Part shown: piece by piece, positions 12,421 to 26,712 of the stretch
How the letters are laid out: each line of letters opens with the position of its first letter
How positions within the stretch are numbered: the first letter of the stretch is position 1
Assembly (NCBI GenBank): GCA_900708905.1
Contig: CAADRB010000009.1
Location: 1,827,286-1,891,285 of the forward strand
Length of the DNA stretch: 64,000 nucleotides
Reading direction: 5' to 3'
Origin: Hymenolepis diminuta
Taxonomy: Eukaryota > Platyhelminthes > Cestoda > Cyclophyllidea > Hymenolepididae
Notes under the pieces: generated by a model
Told to the model about the DNA's origin: nothing
Database searches by the model: none
Seen by the model: the letters and a program-made list of their open reading frames with translations, nothing else
Translations under genes and position numbers: made by a program

Positions 12421-15400
12421 CTAGACGTTCGAAAGAGCATTCAGGGTTACACCTACAGCAGTCACACAGAAGGCCATAGCAAGAAGAATATAATTGCGTT
12501 TTCCCTAAAAAGGGAAGGGAAGAAACATTTTAGTATGGAATAAAAACAACCTATAAGAGCTACTAATGCGACATCATAAATTATTTAAAGACTTCAAATC
12601 TTCCTGCTAAATTCTACGGGGTGTCTAGACTTGCGCATCTCATTCTCGAAAACAAAAAAATGCTATCACAAGATCAAACAACTATTTGCGGTGACGATCG
12701 CTGTCTGTATTCTCGTAGTTCACCCGCATAATAATAAACAGACGCCATGCGTCTTTAAATAACACCAAACAAACGAAACAAGCACACCGTTCCAACATAA
12801 CTTACACTGATTTCCCTGAAGAAAATCATGCCGCAAATTGTAGCGATAAGAGCTGGGCAGGTGGTGATAATGGGGAAAGTGACTGGCTCGCCGAGAGCGG
12901 CATTAGCTACAAACCAAGCAGATTGCGCTGTTCCCCAAAGAGCACCGCTAACTAGAGCTGGAACAATGGCATTAGCTGAAGGAATCCATGGTCGGTTTTT
13001 CTTACTCAGGGCGTAGATCAGAAAGATGGCAGTAGAAGCCATCCAAATGCCGACAAAGTTGGCGAAGACGTAGTGAAGTCCTGAAATCAAGAAAAAACGG
13101 TTAAATTGTGTCCTTAATGTTAGGCATAAAAGGAGTGTGCACGATATATTACCCTCTACGCTAGCTCCCTCATACCAGGTTTGAATGTATTGAGTCGGAA
13201 CAAAAGTGTTTCCGTAGAGAGAACCAGCTATCACAGCCAGAATAATACCGCTGAAAAAAATAATAACTTGATCAAATTCAAATGGTTTTCATTTATATTT
13301 TAGGCCTATTTAGATTTCTACTTCGTAATCCACCATTCCATACTGTCGATGCGCCAATTCGATTGAGATATATTTATATATCATAATTTTTTGAAAATTC
13401 AGATTCTTGTAAAAAGTCTGTCGAGCTTTTCAGGACATTATAAATACAGGTATATTAATATTTTTATTAAATTTTTAATTTATGTATTATTTTTACAGGT
13501 TAGCGTTCCGATTAAGCTGAAATACTTATAAATGGAGGAGATTTTTCCATTTAAAGTAAATTCAATTTTAAATTTTAGTTTAATAATAATATTTTGTTCC
13601 ATTATGACAAAAGCCACTACTCATTTCTAAAACTGGTATTTCATTCTATTCTAAATTCATATCATTCGTAAATATATTTAATTTCGTTTTTTATTACGTC
13701 CATATAAATTAGTAACTTCTTTATTGAATTCTAACATTCTAAACCTTAATAAACGCTTCTTTTATTTTAAAAATTTCGTTTTGACCGCCCCCTTCATTTG
13801 CAATAACTTAAATGGAGTTTTTAGCATTCATCACTTCTCGCATTTCTGCTGAGTACAACTTACATTATTCGTCTTTGAGCCAAGGGCATGCTAGAGACAG
13901 GTTTGCAGATACGGCCACATCGCCCGGAGCTCTCTCGTTCATCCATAAGGAGAGACTTCGTGGTAGTTCGATCAGTTCGAACCACATCATCTGCTTCATC
14001 ATCTCCAGGAGTTGACTCCTTGCTCTCTGGGTGGTTAGGTTTGATTGCCGCGAAAATGATAACGCTAGAAATGGAAACGAGTTTTCTTTAATATTGACAT
14101 GTGATTGTATTTATTGCGCTTTAAAAAGTTCAACCTTAATATTGAGATCTCGTTTACGGAGGTGAAAAGTTTGTTTTCAAATCAAAGTATCAGGATTAGA
14201 TTTAAATTTAAATATTGCTAATGAGAAGTTAATGTTATGATATTATCCACATAAGGTTTCTGTTAGCTAAAGTGCGTCAGGCCAATTTACTGCTATCTAA
14301 ATCCGAAAATATATTAGCAAGTTTTGAGTATTATGTACAAAGTTTTCTCTTCTTAAAGTTTAGATTTATAATCCATTCGCGTTATTAGGTGCTTTTATGC
14401 AATGGTTGATTTGATAAGTTTTTATCCATTGAGTAACAGCCATAGCGATTGTTTTCTCGCCGAGGTAAGTGCAATTTGTAGGTGATATTTTAAATTTTTT
14501 GCTTGAGTAATGAAAATGTTCACAGTATTAATATTTAAATTTTCTACTGGCCTTCCAAGGGCGATGGCCACACCGATATAGTTCATGATTGGTTTCTTCG
14601 GGATCTTCTGAGCAATTCCAAACCATCCGAATCTAAATTAGAGATAAATATTTATTTATATGGACCTTTTTACGAGGTTGATAAAAAATGGCAACTTACC
14701 GACTGGTGGCAAACCCGAATAACATGTTGGACATCGACCAAATGATCATACCAAGACCCACACCGATCGCCTCAATGATTGTTACGCTTAAAGAATTTCC
14801 TAAAAATGAACAAACATGTAAATTTTTTTCCAAAATTTGCTCTTCAGACGACATTGCCTTTCCTTACGACAAATTCATGAAATATTGTTCACTTATAATA
14901 AAGTGAATCAGGTCTGATTAAAAGTTAAAGCCTAATTTTGTTATTTCAAAATAATTTAAGGATAATTTGTTAATAATGAATCTGCTAGCTATATACGCAT
15001 ATTTATTTATATATTGATTATTCGTCAATAATTTAATGTTCTAAAAGTAATGAAAATTACCAACAGCCCATAGTGCTCCACCAAACATTGCAAAGGGATA
15101 GAATCTGGGGCATCCAACTGCACAGTTCACAATGATACCGACAAGCAAAATAGCATTGCACATCATCCATTGGAAGAACATACCTAAAATGAGCATACTC
15201 AAGTACTCAAATCATCGTATTCCACTTCAAGAGTTCAAAAAAGAACCAGACTTACCATCACCCATGTTGAATTTCTTCACAGGGAGGTAATTGGTACCGA
15301 AACAGGCGGCACAGACCACAATAGCAATGTAGCCAAAGGTTGGTGATGTAAGACTAACAGATCTTGTGGTAGTTTCATTAAGGAATTCTGTTGTATTCAT
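12421..15400 (-). CDS. TMEM144: TMEM144-family multi-pass membrane protein, paralogue A
   Basis: Eight exons on the minus strand: 15400-15256, 15183-15061, 14799-14700, 14632-14552, 14064-13864, 13250-13153, 13080-12806 and 12504-12421, giving 368 residues. The start ATG at 15400 precedes MNTTEFLNETTTRS and then the first membrane helix (FGYIAIVVCAACFGTNYLP). Family hallmarks in order are GMFFQWMMCNA, PRFYPFAMFGGALWAVGN, a short SR/FGWFGI link, a hydrophilic exon-5 loop, AGSLYGNTFVPTQYI, LHYVFANFVGIW, WFVANAALGEPVTFPII, and a C-terminal helix after GKRNYILLAMAF. Length and order match TMEM144 proteins (about 345 residues, ten predicted helices, drug/metabolite-transporter fold, putative carbohydrate transport; substrate unknown). 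Intron 4 needs a GC donor (AG|GCCAGT at 14551) to keep the frame. All seven intron positions and phases equal those of paralogue B at 43039-51429. Confidence 0.93.
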
Positions 15401-18400
15401 TCTGTGAGAGAAATGCTAATGGACGAAAGTATTCAACATATACAAAAATGTTATCTAGCGTGACCTGTTTATATGGTGTTCAGGAGTAAAGAGTCACTAC
15501 CTATCAGCCGAGTCCACATAATGTAAACAGTGAGTGATCTGAGTGGGTGCTACCACTATCGCTCATTCTCGTGTGCATACCCGGTGCCATGGATCTCCAC
15601 GTTCACTTATTCCCGTGTTGTCATTTTCCTTTAATGAAATATATTAGATATAATAAGGAAATTATCCTTGTTGTTATTAATGCTTTTCAGGGTATTGCTT
15701 CTACCATTATTACTTATGAGCATTTACATTGTATTTCGATTCCGTAAGTGAGATATGCCAATAAGGCAAGTATATGAATTTTTTATTTTATTAAAAATTA
15801 AAATAGCAGTCAAAAATTAAATAATCTGATCAAGTTGAATGGAAAATAAATATTTGGCCATTAAAATTGATGTTTATAGGAAATAATGTTAAAATTTCAT
15901 AATTAAATCGCAATAATATGGTTATTTATACCTCATTTAAAAATTATAATAAGCGTGTTTTGTCATAAGGAATAATATAAAAATTATAAATCATTAAAAA
16001 TTTTTTTAAAAAAATAGTGGAGCAGTGAATTATTTAAAATTAACCTAATAGCAGTCCTGTTTAGCTCAATTTAAAGATCCTATATCCAGAATTTAAAATT
16101 TTTAATTATTTTGAAGTTCACTTAATTCATACATTATTTGCAAAAAGCTGTTAGAAAAAATGTAAAAGCATGTGTTCGCTAAGTTAGAGTTCACGAAACC
16201 GAAACCCATCGATAAACATTCAGTGATCACAATGGTTAGTGTTTGTCAACATGAGTTAAGTAATTTTTCAGCGCACTTCATTGTCCCAGTGATCATGTGC
16301 TTGACGAAGTTACCCTGAAATAGAGGATTTGTTACGGAGACTTAGACTGAGAGTATAGACGAAAGCCACGTCCATGCATCTGGATTATATTTATCTCGAT
16401 GAAACTTGACAGGTCGTATTAAGACATTATCTAGTTAAGATGTGTTCTTTCTGGGATTTTGCGCGTAATTCCCAATAGAGCTTATCAGGATTTTCGTTCA
16501 TAGATCATTCATTGAGATATTTGAAACTCTCTAAACATCAAGCTCTATGCTTCACTTTCTCCTCACTTCACGTATGTTCTATTTTAACTTACGAGCTGTT
16601 TACTTCAAGATGATTGACATATAAAACTTGCTTCTAATAATATCTATTTAAACACTTATCTGGTTGTCGATATCTCAGAGATAAAATGTGCGATTTTTAT
16701 ATATTTTCTTTATTGCACCCATTGCCCTTTCTGCTATCAGATTAATCCGTATTTGCCTACTGATTCATACACTTTAATAATAATGAACGACTGTATCTAT
16801 TTCTTTATCAATTATACCAATTAGTGCTTATCATACAAAACCCAGAAAACCAAGAGAGAACATCTCATTTCTTCACTACATCTAAATATTTTGTCCATTC
16901 TAGCTGTTTAGATAGATAATCGACATACACTTGAGGGCAGAGAAAAGTCAGTCATAAACTCAGGTCGCTCTCTCTTAATGAGAGCTAATCATTGGGTCAG
17001 ACATTGTGACTACGTATATCACAATAGTTGTATGTCGCATTAATATTATATACAATTAACTGAATTAACTATTATTAATTTTAAATTTATTAAACATGTT
17101 AACCTGAAAAAATGGAGTTAAAGGAGCCTTCCTTTCCTGAGGTGGGTTTATTTGTAAACGTATTTGCGTCGTAGTATCTAAACGCTTTTTTCGATTTTGA
17201 TGTTTGACATATGTCAGAACTTAACATACGCCACATCACTCTTCTCTTAAATTTGCATTTAAGATTAATCACCCGTTTTCGTTAGAAGAACAAAACCATA
17301 ATTTTCTTTTTCCCCCTAAGGTGTCACAAGGTCATTAGACACCTTAACCGCTCGATAGCATAATTTGAAGGAGCTTGTCTATCAGTATGCACATATGCAG
17401 CGGCTAAAGGAAATATCTACTCTTCCTTCAAGCAAATAAATTAAGAAACCCTCGGCGACCCAGCACTCAGTGCTATATAGTGCATTTGTCTTTTTACATC
17501 CAATCTGTTTTCAAATTTGAGGATAAAAGAGAACTTACATTCAACAGCGTTTCGATTAATTGAATTTGTTTGTTGTTGTATTGCGTTACCGCAAGACAAA
17601 TTTAAAATGGCAGACAGAAAACTAACTGCTGCAAAAAAATGAGAGAGAATTCAGACATCTGACAGTAACATCTATAAATTTACGGTAATTTAAATTATTG
17701 AGTCAAAGTGGAAAACTTTTGAAGTGTATTCAGCTGACTCAGATGTACTTCTTGGCATAAAAATAGTAAATTAATATCTTGACTTTTCTATTTTACTAAC
17801 TGGTTCCAATTTTGTTATATTAAATCGAAATTTATTTCGAAATCAAGAAAAAAGCCCACTAATGTTTGCTTTCAAATATTAATCAAGTCTACAAAAAGAT
17901 AAGTGTTTAGAGGAGTGTTTGAGCTCATCTTTTGAAAATTATAACTCTTAAACTCATAGGAATGCCCTTTGATACTCGCTCTTGGAATTAGAAACTGTCT
18001 GCCCTGAATGTAACAGATGAGTAAATTTCCTCCAAACTGTTTAATATCATCTTTAAAAGACTTACTTTATTGACGACGGAGGACATTGGATTTGTACTAC
18101 TCACATTTCTTCTCATTCATCTTTACTTTATTTAAGATTTTCTGAATTGCTTCTTATGCAATATTCATCTTCAACTTACTACCTTTTCAACCATATCGCA
18201 ATCGCTAGACATCTTCCTTGGCTTCCTTCTACAATCACACACTAATTTCTCTTTATCGTTCTCTATGATATACTCCAAAACGTATCACATGACATTGACA
18301 TTTTAAAAATAAATACATTTCACTTTTACCTATTAGAGACGATAATAATATTAGAAGAGCCCTCTACTACAATAGGGAAATAGTTATGAATCTTATAAAT

Positions 18401-21400
18401 TAACATTCTTGTTTGCTCCCTTAGCACTTCATAAAATCTCCGGTGTTGATGAAAAACGGATCGTATGATAACTAGCTTAGAATCTACTCAGTAAAAAATG
18501 AAAAGGAGAATTAATAATTAAAACTATAGATCATCCGATTGCAGCAGTATGGTAAGTACTTTTATTAAGAACAGGAATAACTGATAACGTGTTGAATTGT
18601 ATTACGTTATATATATGACATCCACAAACGTGATTGAAGGTCACAAGTCCACGATTTGACTCAGAATGAACAATTCCCGTTCTGCAGGCGGTTTTGAATT
18701 CACTTATTGTTCTTATCTTACTTTAACTATAACCGTTCTTTAAACCAGTTATCTCTGTAATTGGTATGAAGGGACCTTTATTCCAATAAATGGTCTTTAA
18801 AATTGGTAGTTTATTTTTTGGAGTAACTACACAGTGCTATATCAAATGTAATTAAGAAATTTCTAGCGGAAATCTGGACCATAGCAGGAATAACGGTGTT
18901 TTTCAACACTATAACAGTCAGAAATGCACAAAATTAATGTCAAAAATACGTAAGAAAGACTGCTGCTCTAAGCTGGTCGAAAGTATTTCAAAGTATTTTC
19001 AACTTGCACTTACAAAGTTCGGCATTTACAAATCCATAGTGATGATTGAGATTCACCATAGACCTCTCTTTCATGCAAACCCAAACGCAAATTCCAAATG
19101 TGGTATGCAAAGAGATCTAGAATAAACGTATATATTTACTTTCAGCGTGGGACTTTGTCTACTTTAATAACTCTAAAAGTCGTCCCGTGAATACAAGTTT
19201 ATCCGATTAGGAAGTTCATGTCCTGTGTGTTTAACAAGAAATTATTTATACGACTCTCAAAAACCTTCAAAGGGAAGTGATCTTCAAGATTATGAGCTGC
19301 ATCATAAAGTCTTCCCGTATTGGCCACTGCGTTAAGCCAAGTCGTTCAATGGATGCTTCTTGTTGACATCGAACCCCTGAGCGCCGATTTGACATTACGT
19401 TTTCTAACACTTTCCCGGTTATATTTACCACTATCCATCTTCTTAACAGGAAATATGGGAAAAAATTACCCACGTTCAACCTAATTTCGGGACTTTTATA
19501 AGATATTAGGGTGGAATATGGAGCAATTTGATCAACTGATTAGTATGGGCTCTCATGTGGGATCAAAAGGACAAAAATAAGTAAAAATTTTAATATATTG
19601 AAAGTTGGCATCTTGTATTTAGGTAATTTATGAGAAAGATGCATGGGATTAGCGTAGGATTGCACACTCAGGTACAATTAATTTAATATCCTCAGGATAA
19701 GTCAGGATGGAACGGCGTACCGTATAATTGCCCTCATCATGGGATATGGGAAAAATAGTGGTAACTGTGATCTCCAAAGCCGGTAAGATTCGTCACAATA
19801 TCTTAAAGGAGCAATGTATTTTCACTTGAGATTATAACATCATGTATCTTATTTGAAACCTTTGCCTTTAAATACTGTTCTTTATTGTATTAGATATATG
19901 TATATGCATAATAAATTAAAATATTAAGTATACTAAAGGAAAGTAAAATAGAGTTCGCTTGCTTAGTGGTCATTACACAACATAAAGCTTGGTCTTGTAG
20001 TTGCTGCTTGATTTTTAAAGAAGATTATTTTACACTGAGTTCAAAAGCGAAAAATTAAGTACTTTCAGCAACACAAATTTAATTTACTTCTTCCATTCAC
20101 TTAGGGTATGCAGTACCCTTATGTTACCTTATGACACTTAACACAATATGGCATTTAAATAAGTGATGTCTTTACCATAAAATGACTGTTGTGACCCGAT
20201 TGAATGATATCATTCAAGGTTATAAGCTGAACTGAATGTTCAGTCATCCCCAGCGTGAACTTTATGTGACCTGAGACTTTACGTCCCCGTTTTCTGCTTC
20301 CGCCTTCCTCTTCCACTCCACCACCTCCCCAGTACCACTAAGTGCGTATATCTCTTCTCAAAAATGTTATAATCATAAATCTTCATTTAAAACCCTAACG
20401 TCTAGCCAATCCATCCATGTTAAATTGCCCTCTCGTTGCTCCTGGTTCTTCCCAATAAATCTTACTCTGCACAGACTTACCTATTTGTCAGGTTTGTGCG
20501 ATAATAATTGTGATAAGTCTGGATGAAACTAACGTAACCAGATGCTTCAAACTTAGACTTATATAACTTAGCTTTCCAATCTCCTTTAAGATAATAGTCA
20601 ACTGTTGTAATGTAGATCTCAAAGATTGATAACTGTGAGCTTATTAAGTGATTATTCGTGATAGAATAACGTAATTTACTACGTCTTTCACTAACTTTCA
20701 TGTCAACAAGTACGAACGTACTTATTCATATGCAGAGTGGGTCAATTAGCCAATTATGGGATAGCAGTGGTCATCGGATTGCTCAGGAAAAATAGTCATT
20801 TTAATATCCCTTCCTGAGAAAGAATTGTGACCACTGTGGTCGTTTTCACTCACCCTTTGTACTCTATATTTTTCTTGATCCACATTTTCATATTTCATAC
20901 ATCTAAAAGACCTTTTAACATTATATATTAGTTCGTCTTATTTATACAATGTTTATTAATAATGACTTATTTAGACCACACTTTATACAACAGTTTAATT
21001 TAGTTAACTTTCATAATGCACTTTACGCGCACAAAAATGTTCTTACCTAAGTGAATATTGTGAACTAATGGATCTTTATTATTGAAATGCTATTCAGAAG
21101 CCCTTTAAGTACAGTTTGTTGATGAAGTTGATATTTTATTTTGTGTGATACGTAGACTACTCCTTGGACACTAAGATTCTTTGCAGATTAAAATATTATC
21201 GAATACAACAAGGGTGCAAAGAAGAAGTTGGCCATGCAATAAATCTTCTTATTTTTGCGCTGCCAGATGTGTATGTTCACCTAATTATTCCAAATTCAAT
21301 GCTGCTCTGCGAAATAGAGTGAATATAACCTTCAGAACTAAATCAAAATACTGAAACACCAACTATGACGTCTCACAGAAATCTCTCTTTCTCTCACTAC

Positions 21401-21925
21401 AACGTATTAGAACTTGAAGGCCATATATTCTATTGTTTAATTCGTATCCTCGACACTATTTTTCAATTAAAGTGACTTATTTTAAAGTAACTAAATTATG
21501 TCGTAGTGTATCATCGTATCTAAATTTCAACGTTTCATCTGATCCCTCAATCAAATTCAGTAGGGCAACCCATCTCTCCTAAAATGTGATAATCCTTATT
21601 AAATTAATGACTCCTTCAAACGTGCATGCATGTAAATAATTAAATGTATTAATTGTGATATATTTCTTCATGACACAAACTAATAATCGCAAGTTTAGAA
21701 ATAACCGCGCCATAGTACTACCGAGGGCGTTTAGTTTATAATAATAAATAATCATGCTCTTCCCTCGTGTATATAATAAAAAGATTATCATCATCAGTCT
21801 ACGATTCTTAAGCGGTTGAATATTCTCATATAATCACCAAATTTTTCCTTTTCAACGTTGGAACCTGGATACGCGATTGACCCAAATCCATAGATCCCAG
21901 TGTCTTGACATATGCCTGTACTGAG

Positions 21926-22116
21926 TCCGATTACAAAGACTGGCTAAACATCCTGATCTCAATCCCCATGGAGTTGAAATCCCACCTTCTTCCATTCCGT
22001 TGTCTGTAGAACACCCAAATGAATCTCACAATGAATGTTTCAGGTTACAGCACTCTTGGCATAATGCAACGGCTATTTGCATCCAACTATCTTCCAAATG
22101 TAAACACAAATGCAAG
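21926..22116 (+). CDS. Possible orphan internal exon
   Basis: A 63-codon open frame bounded by a possible acceptor (GTACTGAG) and a good donor (AAG|GTAATT). It is less AT-rich than its surroundings. The translation includes RLQRLAKHPDLNPHG and a Cys/His-containing end (SSKCKHKCK). There are no partner exons and no recognised family, so it may be chance or a pseudogene relic. Confidence 0.2.
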
Positions 22117-23870
22117 GTAATTAAAGGGATAGCCTTTTACAGTCTCCAAATGTTTAAATGTTCGGAACCACACCAAGTTATTGGCACAGTGTGTGTTCAA
22201 GTGCAAAGATGATAGAGCTTAAATACAGAAACACATACTCAGAAAGATGCAAAGACCATCCATGAATATTATGCTAAACTCAGAGCCCCCGGATTTCATA
22301 ATAAGATCGCGAGTGGATTACGTGCGCGTGATTTTGATTTCAAATTTACCCTACACATTGTCTTTCACATGTCTTTTTAACGGTACAGCACGTTAAGAAT
22401 TGTATAATTTTTCCTGTTGAGATGAACGAATGAGTAGATTTACGGAGCTAATTGGCATATTTTCGAGTCTGGCAAAGCTTGGATATAAAGGGTCAAAAAA
22501 GTTCATTTAAAATGGGTGTGTATTCACGTCAATGCTATGAAATTTGATGTTGATGATTAACATAAACGATTAATTTATTCTACGACAAGATCATTTTTCA
22601 CTTTTTACATGCCCGAAACTGGTTAAGATTCACTAAATTTTGCAAATAATGCGATGAGAAATTATGGAAATTGGATGCACTTCCGTCTCGTTCGCTCATT
22701 CACGTACTGTGTCTGATCTAGATTGTCTGCGCTTTCAGCATATCTAGATGTGCAACTTCAAGTTCTTGAATTCACTAAACTTCACTACGCATTTAGATTT
22801 AATAACAGGAACTTTCGTATATATTTTAAGAATTGCGAAATGTTTTTACGAAATAAACCTCACCAAAATCCTTCAACAGACTATTTCTACGAAGATATTT
22901 TGATGAAAATGGTAAATTTGAAGTTTATATGCTGTTTTTAAACCAGTTATAAAATGCGATTAAATAGTTATACCCTTTTAATTCTAAATTCAATTTTTCC
23001 CGGTCATATTGATTAAGAATCAGCCAAGTTATTAAAAAGTGTTGCATAGACAAGCGCCTTTCATTATTATTGGTATTTAATTGTTCATTTGAGTGTTTGT
23101 ATTTTGTATAACGGTAACTAAGATCATACCTTTGGGATTTCGCGTGTAGTTCCTAATATGCAACTCTCTAGTGTGCCCTTGCAATACGCAGTTTAAAAGA
23201 AGTTTAATATTATTCAAGAGGAACAATAGTGACTGAGTACTAAAAGTAACTCATAAACTCTTTATTTCAATACTGACATTGGTTTTTCGGCAGTGGACTT
23301 CATAGCCAATATCATTCCTTAATAGTGGGTAAAATATAATCTCTACGAGAATTTGACAAATCTTACCTTTTTCTAATCATGTTTTCAACAGGTCACCAAA
23401 AGTTGGCAGGTCAGTTTTCCCATCTCTGAATAGTAATCCCCTCACAACACTGATTTATCGAAAGATATTAATTAACGATATGCTTTTACGCAACATATTG
23501 TTTAGTTAGTTAGTCAATAATTGCAACGATAGTTTGTTCACAAGTACTTTAATATGCACAGATGTGTGAGTGAGAATCCAAGAATCGATAGTACAATGCG
23601 TAGAGAATGAAGCTTACGAGTTTCTTTCGAGTGCATCGAAATATTCGATTAGGCTTCCTAACAGAAAATGACTCTGGGACAAATGTCAAAATTATTATCT
23701 CTTGCGACTCCAATACGCATTTCATTTCTATCGATATGATAGATAGAATCGTTCATCTTACTAACCACCTACATAATTAACTGTTCTTATAGCGTTCCTA
23801 TTAGCATCTGGTTCTTCCTCTTTTGTCCACGCAGTAATTATTGTCTATTAACCTACTAAGCCTCAGACTG

Positions 23871-24026
23871 TTCGGATAAAACTACCGGTTGTACCGATTT
23901 CACTTAGTTTAATTCTAATAGTATGCGGACAAATATGACGCAACGTTGTAGGGTCTATGTTTCGTCCCATGATGGATAATTCACATTCCACTTCAGTTCA
24001 ACCATCTTTATTACCGATATGCGAAT
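23871..24026 (+). repeat. Dispersed repeat, copy 1 of a direct pair
   Basis: Aligns with 25893-26033. Both start TTCGGATAAAA, share CTTAGTTTAATTCT(A/G)AT and AGTATG, and end near ATATGCGAA. They are in direct orientation about 2.0 kb apart. The class is unknown. Confidence 0.55.
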
Positions 24027-25892
24027 GCCCGCTGTTAGTAAAATACTAATTGAATTGGCCTTCAATCTCCTATTATTGGGGGAGACTTTAGTTCTGAAAA
24101 TAACCCTTGTCAGAATAATAAAGCATTTTGGAGTAAAATGCTTAAGTGAAGTAGCTGGAAAATTATTCTAATTTGATGATTAAGTCTTGAGAGAATATAT
24201 GCTTTTATGAATTCGTACACTATATATGAGAGCACCATAACTCATGCGTTATCGATTGGTTGCTTGAAAGAAATGGTGTTAAAGTGTTTTTTTGAGCTGT
24301 TCACAACGCATGGTCCCTAGAAAGGTTATTGTTGAGGCTAGAATCTCTTAGTTTTCCAGTTAACATCTACTGATTGACATGTTTATTTCTGTAACTTACG
24401 GCATAAAAAATTATCGAATTTTTCACAAAAGGAAAAATCGATTGGAGACTACAGTTTACAAAACACAACTCTCTACATTTTCCATACGGATTTGTGATGA
24501 AAGATGAAATTCGACATGTCATAATAAATTTACATTCCTAATCACCTTTGAAATCTACTGAAGTTTGTTGTATTGGGCGGAATACTCTACTCTTTTTTCT
24601 AGTCATGCTTTCATATAATAATGTGGACCCTGACTCTACAATATACATGACACTTGGATAGTTCGCGAAGATTAGACAGCTAATCGGAGCACTTTAAGAT
24701 CTATAACAACCGCAAAATCTGCATTAATTAGAACATTCATTGAACCATACCTTCACATAACCAGCACTCTGACATTCATCAATTAAGAAGTGACGATTTA
24801 TCACGAACAGAGAGTTTGCATCAAAATCACGTAGAATGACTGAAAATAACAGACACAGAGGATTTTTTGCTCTTGTCATTCAACTATTTGTTTTAAGGGT
24901 TTATTTGACTCGAATTTTGTGCACTTTTTTATCGTCTTGGTGACAGAGCACCACACCCTTTCAAGAATAAATCAAGGTCAGTGTTACTTTTTAAATACGC
25001 ATGAATATAATTTTCAAGAAGGGAGACTTGCCCAAATAGCAAAACGACAGAAATGATACTGTGGGAATGCATATAGCAATTCACCTGCGACTTTTCACTC
25101 CATGCTATTCTCTGGTATTCTGCCAATATGCGGAAATGCTGACGATTGGACATGAGTGATATCCCTAGATGAATATATATCTAAGATAAAAAGCTTGATA
25201 TAATGTAATGTGAACTGGGGCTGCATGGAGAGAATAAGTCAGGTCACTAATATCGCTGAAACAGTTTGGAGATTGTCAGGAAATTCACCCCAATTTATTA
25301 ATAGTAGTGTTGAGTTTGTACGTAAACATTTTTTGTGAGACGTCAGTAATATCTGATTGTGGATGCATAATTCTATGCACGGACCTGGACCATCTGGGTG
25401 GGATACAATGAATCGCGTTTTATTGTTCTCTATTTCCTGGCATTTGCTCTCTATAGCGAAATCTAATATCAGCATTTGAAGGTTTCCGACACATTTTATT
25501 CATGTCGAAATTAAAGTTCTCTTCTTTGGTACTTTTATGGTGATAACACCAAAATAAGTTGGTGCGTAATGGATATATTTAAGGACGCTATAGTTTTATA
25601 TTCACTAACAAAGTAAAATTTCTAAGCTGTTGCTTCTCCAGTCTTCACTACAAATGATGGTAAATAGAGAGAGGGACAGGGATTGCAAGTTCTCATTGGA
25701 AGAGAACAGCAAGAGGGCTTACATTAAGATGTGACCATAGATTAAATAATAATGGTAAATATTACGTTGTGGGACAGTATGAGAAAATTAAGTGTATAGC
25801 TTGAAGGAAGAGGAGTGAGTTCTATTTAATACAGTAAGTAAGAGATTTGAGAAAAGCGATAAGCAAATTAAGAGATCAGGTAACTATGTATA

Positions 25893-26033
25893 TTCGGATA
25901 AAATGACCACTATACCAATTTATCTTAGTTTAATTCTGATAGTATGGTGAATGGAGAACATTTTAGAATTAAATGAGGTTTATGTGCACATCCTTCATTG
26001 TATCGTTATCCTCAATACATCCAATATGCGAAA
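25893..26033 (+). repeat. Dispersed repeat, copy 2 of a direct pair
   Basis: Second copy of the repeat at 23871-24026, slightly shorter and diverged in the middle. No coding potential and no obvious terminal repeats. Confidence 0.55.
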
Positions 26034-26678
26034 AGTGTATTAATTAAGGAAAGTTAAAATACAGAAGGCTATTACAGAGCCTTTGTCTTTGTTTGTCACC
26101 TAAACAAACTTAAAAATCATTTATATCCGAGATGGTATGTGCTTTTTTCTATTCATAATATTATGAAAGTAATTCAGCACACATTATAAGTAGGCTCGCA
26201 ATCTTGCTACACCAAAGGGAAACGCACACATCAGAGCGTGCACCAGTATGGATGCCTAACGTTGGAGGTCAGTGTGGCTATTGAATAGACATATCCAGCT
26301 TCATGGCCCCGCTTGAGGTGGAGGATTATGATCATGCTGGCAAGATGGCCGCTCCTCCCTAACCTTTTTCTTAAAATGATCTTGGTCCATATTTCTACTT
26401 TTCGTACATCTTACAAGAATTTATATCCTTTCATAATGCTCGCCTTATCTACATGACGTTCCTTAAAAAAGACCTATGAAGACAGTTGAATTTGCCCGGT
26501 GGGTTGGATTCTGGAGACAACTTTATATTTACGACCCTAGTGGGTTCTAATAATATTTTCTTCCCATCGAGTGGTGATTAATTTTAAATTATATATCGTG
26601 CTCATAGTCTATTTATACACTTGAGCAAAAATCGTGACTTGATTTCTCTTATATACGAAGTATATATACGTATACGAA

Positions 26679-26679
<1 letters not shown>

Positions 26680-26711
<32 letters not shown>
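26680..26711. repeat. (TA)n microsatellite
   Basis: About 16 TA units, preceded by a tandem of TATACGAAG-like units (26653-26680). Confidence 0.9.

Positions 26712-26712
<1 letters not shown>

Noticed and set aside
19267..19479. 70-codon minus-strand frame with less AT-rich codons
   Set aside because: No splice signals or recognisable domain.
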